Source: Profundicola sp964553105 (GTDB lineage: Bacteria > Bacteroidota > Bacteroidia > Flavobacteriales > Weeksellaceae). Taken from it: a stretch of DNA of 44,079 nucleotides. Numbering within the stretch: position 1 is the first letter of the stretch; each line of letters starts with the position of its first letter. The position numbers and the translations under genes were made by a program. The notes beneath the pieces were generated by a model. That model ran no database searches and had not been told where the DNA came from. It saw nothing but the letters and a program-made list of their open reading frames with translations. Of the stretch, positions 25,407 through 33,400 are shown piece after piece. The DNA lies in the NCBI GenBank assembly GCA_964553105.1, contig CAZKJO010000016.1, forward strand, positions 1 to 44,079, read 5' to 3'.

Positions 25407-27673
25407 GAATTTCTTTGTTGAGCATCTAAAACAGCGATGGTTGCTAAGTTAACTATTTCCTCTACACTACAGCGCATTTGCAAAATATGAACAGGTTTAT
25501 TCATTCCCAATAAAATAGGACCAATGGTTTGTGCTTTGTGTATACTTCTCAAAATTTTATAAGATAAGTTTCCTGAAGATAAATTAGGGAAAATCATTGT
25601 ATTCACCTTTTTACCTGCTAATTTAGAAAATGGAAACTCGCTTAAAACTAAATCTTCATCTAAAGCAAAGTCAGGCTGAATCTCTCCGTCTACGATTAAG
25701 TTTGGAACAGTTTTATGTAAATGCGCTACAGCTTTTGCCACTTCTTTAGAAGATGCTGCACTTGCCGAGAAATTCTCATAAGATAACATAGCAACCACAG
25801 GCTCTATTCCTAAACTCTTCACTACATAAGAAGTCATTCTTGCGATTCGCACCAAATCTTTCCAATCTGGCCTTCTAATTATAGCCGTGTCTGCAAAAAA
25901 CATGGGCCCTCTACTGGTTAAAAGCATCATCATTCCAGATACTTTTTCTACCGTTTTATCTTTTCCAATCACTTGCAAAAGAGGAACTAATGCATTGGAA
26001 TAACTCTTGGAATATCCTGTTAAAAAAGCATCCGCATCTCCCATTTCAACCATCATTGCACCAAAATAATCACGGTTACGCATTGCACGTCTTGCTTCGT
26101 ATAGTGTCGTACCTTTGCGATTACGCTTTTCCCAATATTGATGAGCATATTTCTCACGCATCAACTCAAAATCATCTGATCTAGGGTCAATAATTTCAAA
26201 ATCCACTTCTATAGCAGACTCTTCCATCAATTGTTTGATTTTCTTTCTGTTTCCTAATAGAATTGGAGTAGCAAGACCATCGTCGTGTAAAATCTGCGCT
26301 GCCTTTAATACATTATATTCTTCTGCATTGGTTAGAGCAACTCTTTTCTTATTAGCACGAGCACGATTTTGCATCATTCGGATCAATTTCTGATCGCTTC
26401 CCATTCTTGCTAATAAATGCTCCTCATATGCCACCCAATCTTCAATTGGTTTTTGGGCAACACCCGATTCTATAGCTGCTTTTGCTACAGCCATAGATAC
26501 TTTTGTAATTAATCTATGATCAAATGGCTTAGGAATTATATACTCTGGACCAAAAGACAAATTCTTATTGTTGTATGCCAGAAGCACCATTTCAGGAACA
26601 GGCTCTTTGGTTAAATCGCTCAAAGCGTGAACCGCTGCCATTTTCATTTCTTCGTTGATTTTTTCGGCTTGAACGTCTAAGGCTCCTCTGAAGATATACG
26701 GGAAACCCAAAACGTTGTTAACCTGATTAGGATAATCACTACGTCCTGTTGCCATAATCACATCATCGCGGGTATCCATCGCCAACTTATATTCAATTTC
26801 TGGCTCAGGATTAGCCAAAGCAAAAACAATAGGATTGTCTGCCATAGTCAGCAACATTTCTGGTGTTAAAACTCCACCCACCGATAAGCCAATAAAAACG
26901 TCTGCTCCATCAACAGCTTCAGCCAAAGTGGTTTTGTCTGTATCTACAGCAAACGCCTTCTTTTGCTCATTTAAGTCAGTTCTTTTGGTAGAAATCACAC
27001 CTTTACTATCACACATGATGATATTTTCGGCTTTAACACCTAAACTTTTGTAAAGATTTGTACATGAAATAGCTGCTGCTCCGGCGCCATTAACAATTAC
27101 TCTAACGTCCTCTACCTTTTTATGAGCGATTTCTAAAGCATTTTTTAAAGCAGCGGTTGAGATAATAGCTGTTCCGTGCTGGTCATCGTGCATGACCGGT
27201 ATATTCAATTCCTCTTTTAATTTTTGTTCAATATAAAAAGCCTCTGGCGCTTTAATGTCTTCTAAATTGATTCCACCAAAGGTTGGAGAAATTGCCTTAA
27301 CGATTTCAACAAACTTTTCTGGATCTTTTTCGTTGATTTCTATGTCAAATACATCTATATCTGAGAAAATTTTAAACAACAATCCTTTACCTTCCATTAC
27401 AGGCTTAGATGCCTCTGGACCAATATCTCCCAATCCTAATACGGCAGTTCCATTACTAATTACAGCAACTAAGTTTCCTTTGGCCGTATAATCATACACT
27501 TTACGAACATCATCTTCAATCTCCAAACAAGGTGCAGCTACCCCCGGAGAATAAGCCAAAGACAAATCTCTTTGTGTGCTATGATTTTTAGTAGGAACTA
27601 CTTGTATTTTTCCTTTTGGGTAAGCACTATGATATCTAAGTGCATCTTTTTTAAACTTTTTATTATCAGGCAT
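25403..27673 (-). CDS. maeB: NADP-dependent malic enzyme with C-terminal phosphotransacetylase-like domain
   Basis: A 756-residue MaeB-type enzyme that decarboxylates malate to pyruvate while reducing NADP+. The malic domain (about 15-150) contains AYSPGVAAPC, GNLVAVISNGTAVLGLGDIGP and DIDVFDIEI. The NAD(P)-binding domain (about 163-400) contains VIVNGAGAAAIS. From about 430 to the end there is a domain related to phosphate acetyltransferase (RPDWKDLVRIARM, FPNLSSGNLSYKIL, GPILLGMNKPVHIL), which in this enzyme group is regulatory rather than a working Pta. The length is typical. It is first gene of the maeB-ruvA-sprA-gcvH-vanZ-like run. Confidence 0.96.
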   Translation of the reverse strand: MPDNKKFKKDALRYHSAYPKGKIQVVPTKNHSTQRDLSLAYSPGVAAPCLEIEDDVRKVYDYTAKGNLVAVISNGTAVLGLGDIGPEASKPVMEGKGLLFKIFSDIDVFDIEINEKDPEKFVEIVKAISPTFGGINLEDIKAPEAFYIEQKLKEELNIPVMHDDQHGTAIISTAALKNALEIAHKKVEDVRVIVNGAGAAAISCTNLYKSLGVKAENIIMCDSKGVISTKRTDLNEQKKAFAVDTDKTTLAEAVDGADVFIGLSVGGVLTPEMLLTMADNPIVFALANPEPEIEYKLAMDTRDDVIMATGRSDYPNQVNNVLGFPYIFRGALDVQAEKINEEMKMAAVHALSDLTKEPVPEMVLLAYNNKNLSFGPEYIIPKPFDHRLITKVSMAVAKAAIESGVAQKPIEDWVAYEEHLLARMGSDQKLIRMMQNRARANKKRVALTNAEEYNVLKAAQILHDDGLATPILLGNRKKIKQLMEESAIEVDFEIIDPRSDDFELMREKYAHQYWEKRNRKGTTLYEARRAMRNRDYFGAMMVEMGDADAFLTGYSKSYSNALVPLLQVIGKDKTVEKVSGMMMLLTSRGPMFFADTAIIRRPDWKDLVRIARMTSYVVKSLGIEPVVAMLSYENFSASAASSKEVAKAVAHLHKTVPNLIVDGEIQPDFALDEDLVLSEFPFSKLAGKKVNTMIFPNLSSGNLSYKILRSIHKAQTIGPILLGMNKPVHILQMRCSVEEIVNLATIAVLDAQQRNS

Positions 27674-27690
27674 AAATCATTTCTATATGG

Positions 27691-27698
27691 CAAATGTA
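27691..27698 (-). promoter_or_regulatory. Promoter -7 element before maeB
   Basis: TACATTTG on the minus strand matches TAnnTTTG, 17 bases before the maeB ATG. No TTG at the usual spacing was found. If real, this promoter would drive the whole 10-kb operon that includes sprA. Confidence 0.4.
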
Positions 27699-27728
27699 TG
27701 AATTCAAAAAAATATAGCATTCTATGCG

Positions 27729-28298
27729 CTATTCATTCTTATAGCAAAAGCAATCCGTCGTGTGATCGTTTATGATACCAGTGGCTTGTAAGTAAGCGTA
27801 AATTGTCACTCTTCCTAAGAATTTAAAACCTCTTTTCTTTAAATCCTTAGCAATTCTATCAGATAAATCTGTTGAAGCTGGAACTTCTGAAATTTCTTTC
27901 CAATGGCCTATTATAACTTTATTATTTGTGAAACTCCAAATGTAGCTATCAAAAGTGCCGAACTCCTCTTGAATCTCTTGAAAACGCTGTGCATTGTTAA
28001 TCGCTGCTTTAATCTTGAGTTGATTTCTAACGATACCTTTGTCCTGCAATAATTCTTGAACTTTATCTTCGTTAAATTTTGCTACTTTTTTATATTCAAA
28101 ATCAGCAAAAGCTTTTCTGAAGTTATCTCGTTTGTTGAGAATCGTTTTCCAGCTCAAACCAGATTGAAAACTCTCCAAAACCAAAAATTCATAATGCGTT
28201 CGATCGTCATGAACCGGTTTCCCCCATTCATTGTCGTGGTAGGCAATATATTTCTCGTCACCAGCTACGGCCCAAGCGCAGCGTATCTTATTTTCCAT
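27729..28298 (-). CDS. tag: DNA-3-methyladenine glycosylase I
   Basis: A 189-residue base-excision repair enzyme that removes 3-methyladenine from alkylated DNA. It matches E. coli Tag along its whole length: RCAWAV at the start (zinc-ligand Cys7), YIAYHDNEWGKPVHDD, the LESFQSGLSWKTIL helix with the conserved Glu, KRGFKFLGRVTIYAYLQATGIINDH, and the C-terminal zinc ligands in DHTTDCFCY. All expected zinc ligands appear present. The length is normal (E. coli 187). It is monocistronic on the minus strand, 55 bases before maeB. Confidence 0.97.
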   Translation of the reverse strand: MENKIRCAWAVAGDEKYIAYHDNEWGKPVHDDRTHYEFLVLESFQSGLSWKTILNKRDNFRKAFADFEYKKVAKFNEDKVQELLQDKGIVRNQLKIKAAINNAQRFQEIQEEFGTFDSYIWSFTNNKVIIGHWKEISEVPASTDLSDRIAKDLKKRGFKFLGRVTIYAYLQATGIINDHTTDCFCYKNE

Positions 28299-28310
28299 AT
28301 TTCAAGGTAT

Positions 28311-28346
28311 AAAAAAATTGGAAGAAATACTTGATTTTTTCCAATT
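28311..28346 (-). terminator. Terminator after the DUF4230 gene
   Basis: On the minus strand AATTGGAA pairs with TTCCAATT across a 15-base loop that can extend the stem with A-T pairs. A run of seven T follows. It lies 22 bases after the stop codon at 28368 and just before the tag gene. Confidence 0.7.
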
Positions 28347-28367
28347 CTAATATGAGTAAAGTTAAGC

Positions 28368-28982
28368 CTAAAACTTAATTTTCTGCTCTAGTTCCTGAGC
28401 ATATTTCGTCGTATCCTCTATCTTCCAACCATAAATCTTGGCTAAAAGATAAATGTCTTCTAGATTCGAAATCAACTGCTCATGAGCTTGCTGCTTTAAA
28501 TCTGTCTGATCTATGGTCTTTTTAACCTCCTCTACCGCTCTTTTCTTGATTCCGTTGATTTCATCTTTCGTAAATTGATTTAATCTACTTTGATTCATTT
28601 CAAAAAACTCTACATCAGAGAAAGTCTCAATTTTAAGTTCAGGAATCGAACGAATATATATCGTTTCGTTGATGGAATCTAACTCAACCTTCATTTGCTT
28701 TAAATCATAACTCGCCTGTGCTCTGATATCAACTTTTAATAGAAGATTTTTATCAAATGAAAACAAATCACCCATGTAACTTGTCTTGCTCTTATGAGAA
28801 TAAAAATTCGCATAATTCTGTTCAGCCACTACCATTTTATTTAGGCGTTCGATACCATAAGCTATGGTATGTGTGGCTTCAACTTTGGTGTCTTTCTCTG
28901 TCCAATTGACAATAAAATAAGTGAGTATAATCCCAGCAACAAAGGCTGCGATATATTTAAAGATAGGTTTAATCTTGTTCAA
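28368..28982 (-). CDS. DUF4230 domain protein, membrane-anchored
   Basis: A 204-residue protein with one N-terminal transmembrane helix (about 8-27) and a soluble domain of the DUF4230 type: KMVVAEQNYANFY near 50-62, KNLLLKVDIRAQASYDL, then IYIRSIPELKIE and a helical C-terminus ending GWKIEDTTKYAQELEQKI. The orientation suggests a periplasmic or extracytoplasmic domain. Its function is not known. The TTG start at 28982 directly abuts the stop codon of the preceding thioredoxin-like gene, with no in-frame ATG before the helix, so translation is probably coupled. It ends the two-gene unit. Confidence 0.87.
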   Translation of the reverse strand: MNKIKPIFKYIAAFVAGIILTYFIVNWTEKDTKVEATHTIAYGIERLNKMVVAEQNYANFYSHKSKTSYMGDLFSFDKNLLLKVDIRAQASYDLKQMKVELDSINETIYIRSIPELKIETFSDVEFFEMNQSRLNQFTKDEINGIKKRAVEEVKKTIDQTDLKQQAHEQLISNLEDIYLLAKIYGWKIEDTTKYAQELEQKIKF

Positions 28983-29573
28983 TTATTCTGCGTAATTAGG
29001 CGTTTGTGGCGTTCCGTTTAGAATATCACGAACATCTTCTTCGATAGAATTAATAGGATTTTCAACGATTCTTCCTGCTTCTTCACCATCTTTCATGAAT
29101 ATAAAAGTAGGCACATGAGAAACACCGTATTTAGCTTCTTCCCCGTTTAATCCTTTCTTGTCTCTATCTAAACTGAACATTTGCATTTTGCTCATATCAT
29201 AGCCTGCTTCTTCTAACACTTTAAAGAAAGCTGGTCCTTTGTCTTGTGAATCTGAACACCAGGTTCCAATAAAAACCTTAACATCGTAATCGTTGATTTT
29301 ACCTTTAAGCTCATCAACAATTTCTGAGTTTGTTTTGTAATCTTCCTTGAAGAATGAATACCAAGTATTGTAGTTTTCGCCTTGAAGCATTTCTTGGTTA
29401 ATCTCACCAACCAAAGCTGGTTCTCCATCAATATCTACTTCTTTATACTCTAAATCTTTTTTCTCTGAATTCATAACTTTTTCTGTTGTTTCTACTTCAT
29501 CTTGGTTAGCTTGCTTTGTTGAGCATGACGCTAAAATCAGAATTATACTTAATAGTGAAATAAACTTCTTCAT
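28983..29573 (-). CDS. Thioredoxin-fold lipoprotein with WCSDS active-site loop
   Basis: A 196-residue protein with a lipoprotein signal (LASC, C17), a charged linker, and a thioredoxin-like domain (about 75-190) showing VFIGTWCSDSQ, the cis-proline loop SHVPTFIF and DGEEAGRIVE. The usual CxxC is replaced by C106-S-D-S, so it has one active-site cysteine and cannot be a normal dithiol oxidoreductase. It might act by a monothiol mechanism, reduce with another thiol partner, or have lost redox function. An upstream TTG is in frame, but the adjacent ATG at 29573 gives the better signal start. It is translationally coupled to the DUF4230 gene. Confidence 0.88.
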   Translation of the reverse strand: MKKFISLLSIILILASCSTKQANQDEVETTEKVMNSEKKDLEYKEVDIDGEPALVGEINQEMLQGENYNTWYSFFKEDYKTNSEIVDELKGKINDYDVKVFIGTWCSDSQDKGPAFFKVLEEAGYDMSKMQMFSLDRDKKGLNGEEAKYGVSHVPTFIFMKDGEEAGRIVENPINSIEEDVRDILNGTPQTPNYAE

Positions 29574-29613
29574 CAAATAATTTTATCTTCTTTCCTTCAA
29601 AAATTTAGCCAAT

Positions 29614-30564
29614 TCAAGAAAGGCCTAATATTCTTTTAATAATGTCCTGCGTAGGTTCAATCGCTTTTGTTTCCTCAATAGTTGGACCTGCAACCCACAC
29701 GGTTTTATAAGTTGCTTGTGTTGCTGCTTTAGTCACAGCATTGGTTCCTTTCATAAACCTCAGCATCTTAACATATTTCTTTAAACTTTTATTTCTGTTA
29801 AGAAAATCCTCTAACCAAGTGGTCTCTGTTCCAATTTTCTGAACATATGGCGTATTAATAACTGTACATGGCGTCCCCGAAATTTTCTGTGTCATGACAA
29901 TATCTTCTTTACCATAATCCACACAAGCTTGTTTGTATTCTTCGCTGACTCCAGATTCCACACTTGCAATAAATGGACTTCCTACAGAAACTCCAGCAGC
30001 ACCTAAGGACATTACATGTTGGTATTGTTCGTAATTACCAACTCCACCGGCCGAAATAACAGGAATGCTACAATTAGTTTTAAGTTCAGTAATTAAAACT
30101 TCTGGATCTATATTTCCTCTATGCCCACCCGCTTGATTGTTTACCGCAATCAATGCATCGGCACCTAATTCTTCTACCTTTTTAGCATAACTTAAGTTAG
30201 TTACATCACAAAAAACCTTGATTCCCTTGGCATGAGCTTTTCTGATCACCTCATCTGGCTTTCCTAATGATGTAATAATGAAATCCGCCCCATGCTCACA
30301 AATAGCATCTAGTTGGGCTGGGAATTTAGGATTGGATTGATTTACAATTAAATTAAACCCAAAAGCACCATTTTCTGTTTTGGCTTGTTTTAATTCCTCA
30401 ATCGCTGCTACCAATTCCTCTATGGTTCTGTAATTTAAAGCAGGAATACATCCCGCCACGCCCATTTTCATACCCTCTATCACCATGGCTGTATTGGAAA
30501 CCAAAAACATAGGCGCCAAAATCAGAGGATATTTTATATTTAAAATCTCAGTAATATCTTTCAT
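29614..30564 (-). CDS. Nitronate monooxygenase-type flavoprotein
   Basis: A 316-residue FMN-dependent TIM-barrel protein of the nitronate monooxygenase / 2-nitropropane dioxygenase family. Visible family features are the opening PLILAPMFLVSNTAMVIEG, GAFGFNLIVNQSNP, GADFIITSLGKP, VNNQAGGHRG with the conserved glycine-histidine region, and the phosphate-binding PVISAGGVG and GAAGVSVGSPFIAS. Known members oxidise alkyl nitronates, but related enzymes act as enoyl reductases (FabK) or quinone reductases, so the substrate is uncertain. It has its own consensus promoter at 30585-30613. Confidence 0.9.
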   Translation of the reverse strand: MKDITEILNIKYPLILAPMFLVSNTAMVIEGMKMGVAGCIPALNYRTIEELVAAIEELKQAKTENGAFGFNLIVNQSNPKFPAQLDAICEHGADFIITSLGKPDEVIRKAHAKGIKVFCDVTNLSYAKKVEELGADALIAVNNQAGGHRGNIDPEVLITELKTNCSIPVISAGGVGNYEQYQHVMSLGAAGVSVGSPFIASVESGVSEEYKQACVDYGKEDIVMTQKISGTPCTVINTPYVQKIGTETTWLEDFLNRNKSLKKYVKMLRFMKGTNAVTKAATQATYKTVWVAGPTIEETKAIEPTQDIIKRILGLS

Positions 30565-30584
30565 AATTTATTATGCTTGCATTG

Positions 30585-30613
30585 CAAATTTACAGATAAT
30601 TTATTTAGTCCAA
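30585..30613 (-). promoter_or_regulatory. Promoter of the nitronate monooxygenase-type gene
   Basis: TTG (30611-30613) and TAAATTTG (30585-30592) on the minus strand are separated by 18 bases, a full match to TTG-N17-23-TAnnTTTG. The ATG is 20 bases downstream of the -7 box, giving a short leader. The upstream rluA-type gene ends at 30638, so this gene is probably transcribed separately. Confidence 0.6.
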
Positions 30614-30637
30614 CTGGCCTTAGTGTTTATCAATGCA

Positions 30638-31510
30638 TTAATCTTCTTTAAAATCAGGAAACAATCTAATAAATTTTTTAGGCATTTGTGTTTTTAGCTT
30701 TAATCTTTCCTGTGTAAATGGATGAATAAATTCTAAAGCAAATGCATGTAAATATAAACCATATCCTTGATGTTTTTTATTTTCTAAATAATATTTCTGA
30801 TCACCCATAATTGGGTTTCCCAAAGAAAATAGATGTTGACGCAATTGATGTTTACGACCGGTTTGAGGATATAATTCAACTAAATTTAAGGCTTCAAATT
30901 TTTCTGATTTTAAGGATTGAAGAACATCATATGTTGTAAACGCCTTCTTTTCATCCACATCAGAATTTATCTCTCCTTTTGTGTTTTTCATTTTGCCAAT
31001 ACTGACCGCTCGATATGTTTTTTGAATCTTATGATCCTCGAACATAGCGTGTAATTCTCTTTTAGCTTTTGCGGTTTTAGCAATAATTAAACAACCACTC
31101 GTAGGATAATCTAATCGATGCACAGGAAAGGGCTGTACTGCATCAGCTTGCGAACTAGGCTGAATATGCGGAATCAAAGCATTGGCAATGGTGGCAAACT
31201 TATTTCCACTCACTGAAATCCCAGCGGGTTTGTTGATAACTGCTAAAAAATCATCTTCAAACAAAACCTCCAACTTTAATTCATAAACTTTTTGCTTAGC
31301 TTTTTGAATTTCTAATAACTCAATAACATCATTTTCTTGAACAAAATGTGCAGAAGTTGTCGTTTTTCCATTAACTAAAATTAAGCCCTTTTTAATGGCT
31401 TTTTTAACGGCCGATTTGGTTGGAATTTCATTAAATAAATCAACTGCATATTCTTGTAATCGGATTGATTTTTCGAATTTGGGAACGATATGTTGTTGAA
31501 TTACTTTCAA
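30638..31510 (-). CDS. RluA-family RNA pseudouridine synthase
   Basis: A 290-residue pseudouridine synthase that converts uridines in rRNA or tRNA. An S4-like RNA-binding region comes first (about 22-68, TKSAVKKAIKKGLILVNGK). The catalytic domain follows with DFLAVINKPAGISV, the signature HRLDYPTSG (catalytic D134), and the late GRKHQLRQHLFSLGNPIMGD with the conserved arginine and leucine. The target nucleotide cannot be told from sequence. The start is TTG at 31510, with no upstream ATG in frame. It is divergent from the GNAT gene. Confidence 0.92.
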   Translation of the reverse strand: MKVIQQHIVPKFEKSIRLQEYAVDLFNEIPTKSAVKKAIKKGLILVNGKTTTSAHFVQENDVIELLEIQKAKQKVYELKLEVLFEDDFLAVINKPAGISVSGNKFATIANALIPHIQPSSQADAVQPFPVHRLDYPTSGCLIIAKTAKAKRELHAMFEDHKIQKTYRAVSIGKMKNTKGEINSDVDEKKAFTTYDVLQSLKSEKFEALNLVELYPQTGRKHQLRQHLFSLGNPIMGDQKYYLENKKHQGYGLYLHAFALEFIHPFTQERLKLKTQMPKKFIRLFPDFKED

Positions 31511-31604
31511 ACTAAATTTATGTTAGTATTAGACTGCTAATCTACAATTAAAGCCCATGTTTTACATTTTAATATTGTATTTTGGACCAAGAAAATTAAA
31601 ATCC

Positions 31605-32117
31605 ATGACATCTCAAACTGAGTTTAGACAAGCCAATTTATCAGATTTAAATGAAATTTGGCAAATTATTCAATTTGCGATTGCTTCGCGCAAAGCCGAC
31701 GGAAGTAAACAATGGCAAGACGGCTACCCGAATATAGATAGTATCAGAACAGACATTAATCATTCATATGCCCATGTACTTTCCAACGAAAATGGAATCA
31801 TGGCATATGCCGCAGTCATTTTTGATATTGAACCTGCCTACGAACAGATTGAAGGAACTTGGTTAAGCAATCAAAACTATGTGGTTGTTCATAGAATTGC
31901 TGTTTCTGAGAAAGCTAAAGGACAAGGTTTTGCCAAAATTTTAATGCACGAAATAGAACAATTAGCCATCGCTAAAGAAACCTTTAGTATTCGTGTTGAC
32001 ACGAACTACGACAATCCCGCGATGCTCCGAATTTTAGATCAAACTGGATATCAATATTGTGGCGAAGTTTATTTTAGAGGCGATGCTAGAAAAGCTTTTG
32101 AAAAAGTTTTAAATTAA
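31605..32117 (+). CDS. GNAT-family N-acetyltransferase
   Basis: A 170-residue acetyltransferase. The fold runs from FRQANLSDLNEIWQII at the start, through VVHRIAVSEKAKGQGFAKILMHEIE, which carries the acetyl-CoA pyrophosphate-binding V-x-x-x-x-x-G-x-G/A pattern, to IRVDTNYDNPAMLRILDQTGYQYCGEV. The acceptor could be a small amine, an antibiotic or a protein N-terminus. An earlier ATG (31557) would add 16 hydrophobic, non-conserved residues. I prefer 31605 because the family core begins a few residues later. Its end overlaps the convergent gene by four bases. Confidence 0.88.
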   Translation: MTSQTEFRQANLSDLNEIWQIIQFAIASRKADGSKQWQDGYPNIDSIRTDINHSYAHVLSNENGIMAYAAVIFDIEPAYEQIEGTWLSNQNYVVVHRIAVSEKAKGQGFAKILMHEIEQLAIAKETFSIRVDTNYDNPAMLRILDQTGYQYCGEVYFRGDARKAFEKVLN

Positions 32118-33310
32118 AATTTAGCTACCAAACCTAAACGATAATACAATTTTCCTTCTGGTGATAATTCTGGTTCTGTAAGTCGGTCGTAATATCTAAC
32201 ACCAATTCTAACAAACAATAATGAAATCTCACCTCCTAAATAATATCCAAACTGCTTTTTATCCTTTGGCATCATATATTTATCAGCGGTGATATCCATT
32301 ACCAAACCTCCTTCTCCGATTAGGGCAACTTGATTTTCATAATAACCTGTATAACGAACTTGAGGACCAAAAGTGATGAAACTCTTCTTTAAATCAAATC
32401 CTTTGTCTTTTAAACTCAAATAACTTGCTGCCGCGTGATAGTTTAAAGTTCTTCGCTTAGAAACTCTCATTTGGTGAAAACGCTGACTCGCAAACACTTC
32501 AAAGTTAAATCCACGTGTGTCCATCTCTGGATAATCGTACCTCTCTATTTTACCAAAGCTATTGGTAGTAATATAAACTCCTAATTCAGTCCCGGGATTG
32601 TTGGTGAATAATTTAAAGTCGTTTTCCTCTAAACTACCTAATTCTTGCGTCTGATTATCTTCATTGAGGTATTGATAAAACAAAGTTTCGATTTTGTTCA
32701 TCTCTTCCAAAAAGGCAGGCAACTCGCCTTCGTGCTTAACTTTTGTAGCCACGAATTTACTCACCACACTCAGTAATTCTTTTTGACTTTTACTGTTATC
32801 TATATTGGTTTTAGCCATTAGGTTTTTCGACTTTGGAAGCACAGAACTAGCCACAAAATTCTCTAGCTGAGAAGATTTTAGATTCTGTTTTTGTTGCTTT
32901 TGCTCTTCAAGCTCTAAAAACTCGTCGAAAACATCCATTCTATAAAATGGCTGATTCACCTCTTTAGAACCACGATTGAGTAATTTTCTACTCTTATCTA
33001 ATCGATCATAAAAACCATCTAAAGAAAGTAAAACATCCTGCGCCAAAGCTCTATAGGAATAGGCTTGGATTATTTCTGAATTACGTAAATCTTCCTTTGT
33101 TAAATGTGATGAATTGATAATTTTCTTCATTTGACCTGGCAAAACTATCTCACTATAGGCTGTGTCTTGCACTCGAAGCCAAATCTCATAAGTTTGTTCT
33201 GATTCATTAAAGAACAGAATATCATCATCGTCTTGTTTGATTTGAAATTCTTGGGCAGAACTCCAGATAAACATCATTAAACTCAAAACTACACTTATCT
33301 TTCTAACCAT
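32114..33310 (-). CDS. Unrecognised secreted, probably outer-membrane protein
   Basis: A 398-residue protein I cannot assign to a family. It has a clear signal peptide (about 1-19, ending WSSAQ). Residues 20-225 are polar and rich in Glu, Lys and Gln with a coiled-coil-like segment (LEEQKQQKQNLKSSQ). From about 265 to the end the sequence alternates hydrophobic and polar residues (FGPQVRYTGYY, GGEISLLFVRIGVRYYD) and closes with LGLVAKF, the terminal aromatic residue typical of outer-membrane barrels. A small beta-barrel with a periplasmic N-domain is likely. It is preceded by the carboxylase terminator, so it should have its own promoter, which I could not identify. Confidence 0.8.
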   Translation of the reverse strand: MVRKISVVLSLMMFIWSSAQEFQIKQDDDDILFFNESEQTYEIWLRVQDTAYSEIVLPGQMKKIINSSHLTKEDLRNSEIIQAYSYRALAQDVLLSLDGFYDRLDKSRKLLNRGSKEVNQPFYRMDVFDEFLELEEQKQQKQNLKSSQLENFVASSVLPKSKNLMAKTNIDNSKSQKELLSVVSKFVATKVKHEGELPAFLEEMNKIETLFYQYLNEDNQTQELGSLEENDFKLFTNNPGTELGVYITTNSFGKIERYDYPEMDTRGFNFEVFASQRFHQMRVSKRRTLNYHAAASYLSLKDKGFDLKKSFITFGPQVRYTGYYENQVALIGEGGLVMDITADKYMMPKDKKQFGYYLGGEISLLFVRIGVRYYDRLTEPELSPEGKLYYRLGLVAKF

Positions 33311-33319
33311 TGTATATGT

Positions 33320-33375
33320 AAAAACGCCGAAAAGTCCAATTAATTTCTTAATTAATGGATACTTTTCGACGTTTT
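33320..33375 (-). terminator. Strong terminator after the acyl-CoA carboxylase operon
   Basis: The outer arms AAAACGCCGAAAAGT and AAAACGTCGAAAAGT (reverse complement) pair over 15 positions with one mismatch. An inner AATTAA/TTAATT stem can extend the hairpin. On the minus strand five T follow. It starts 25 bases after the pccB-type stop codon. Confidence 0.85.
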
Positions 33376-33400
33376 ATGAAATATTTAATATTTATTTCAA

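Noticed and set aside
30485..30697. Plus-strand hydrophobic 70-residue frame between two minus-strand genes
   Set aside because: It overlaps the starts and ends of two conserved genes and contains the promoter at 30585-30613. No homology pattern was recognised.
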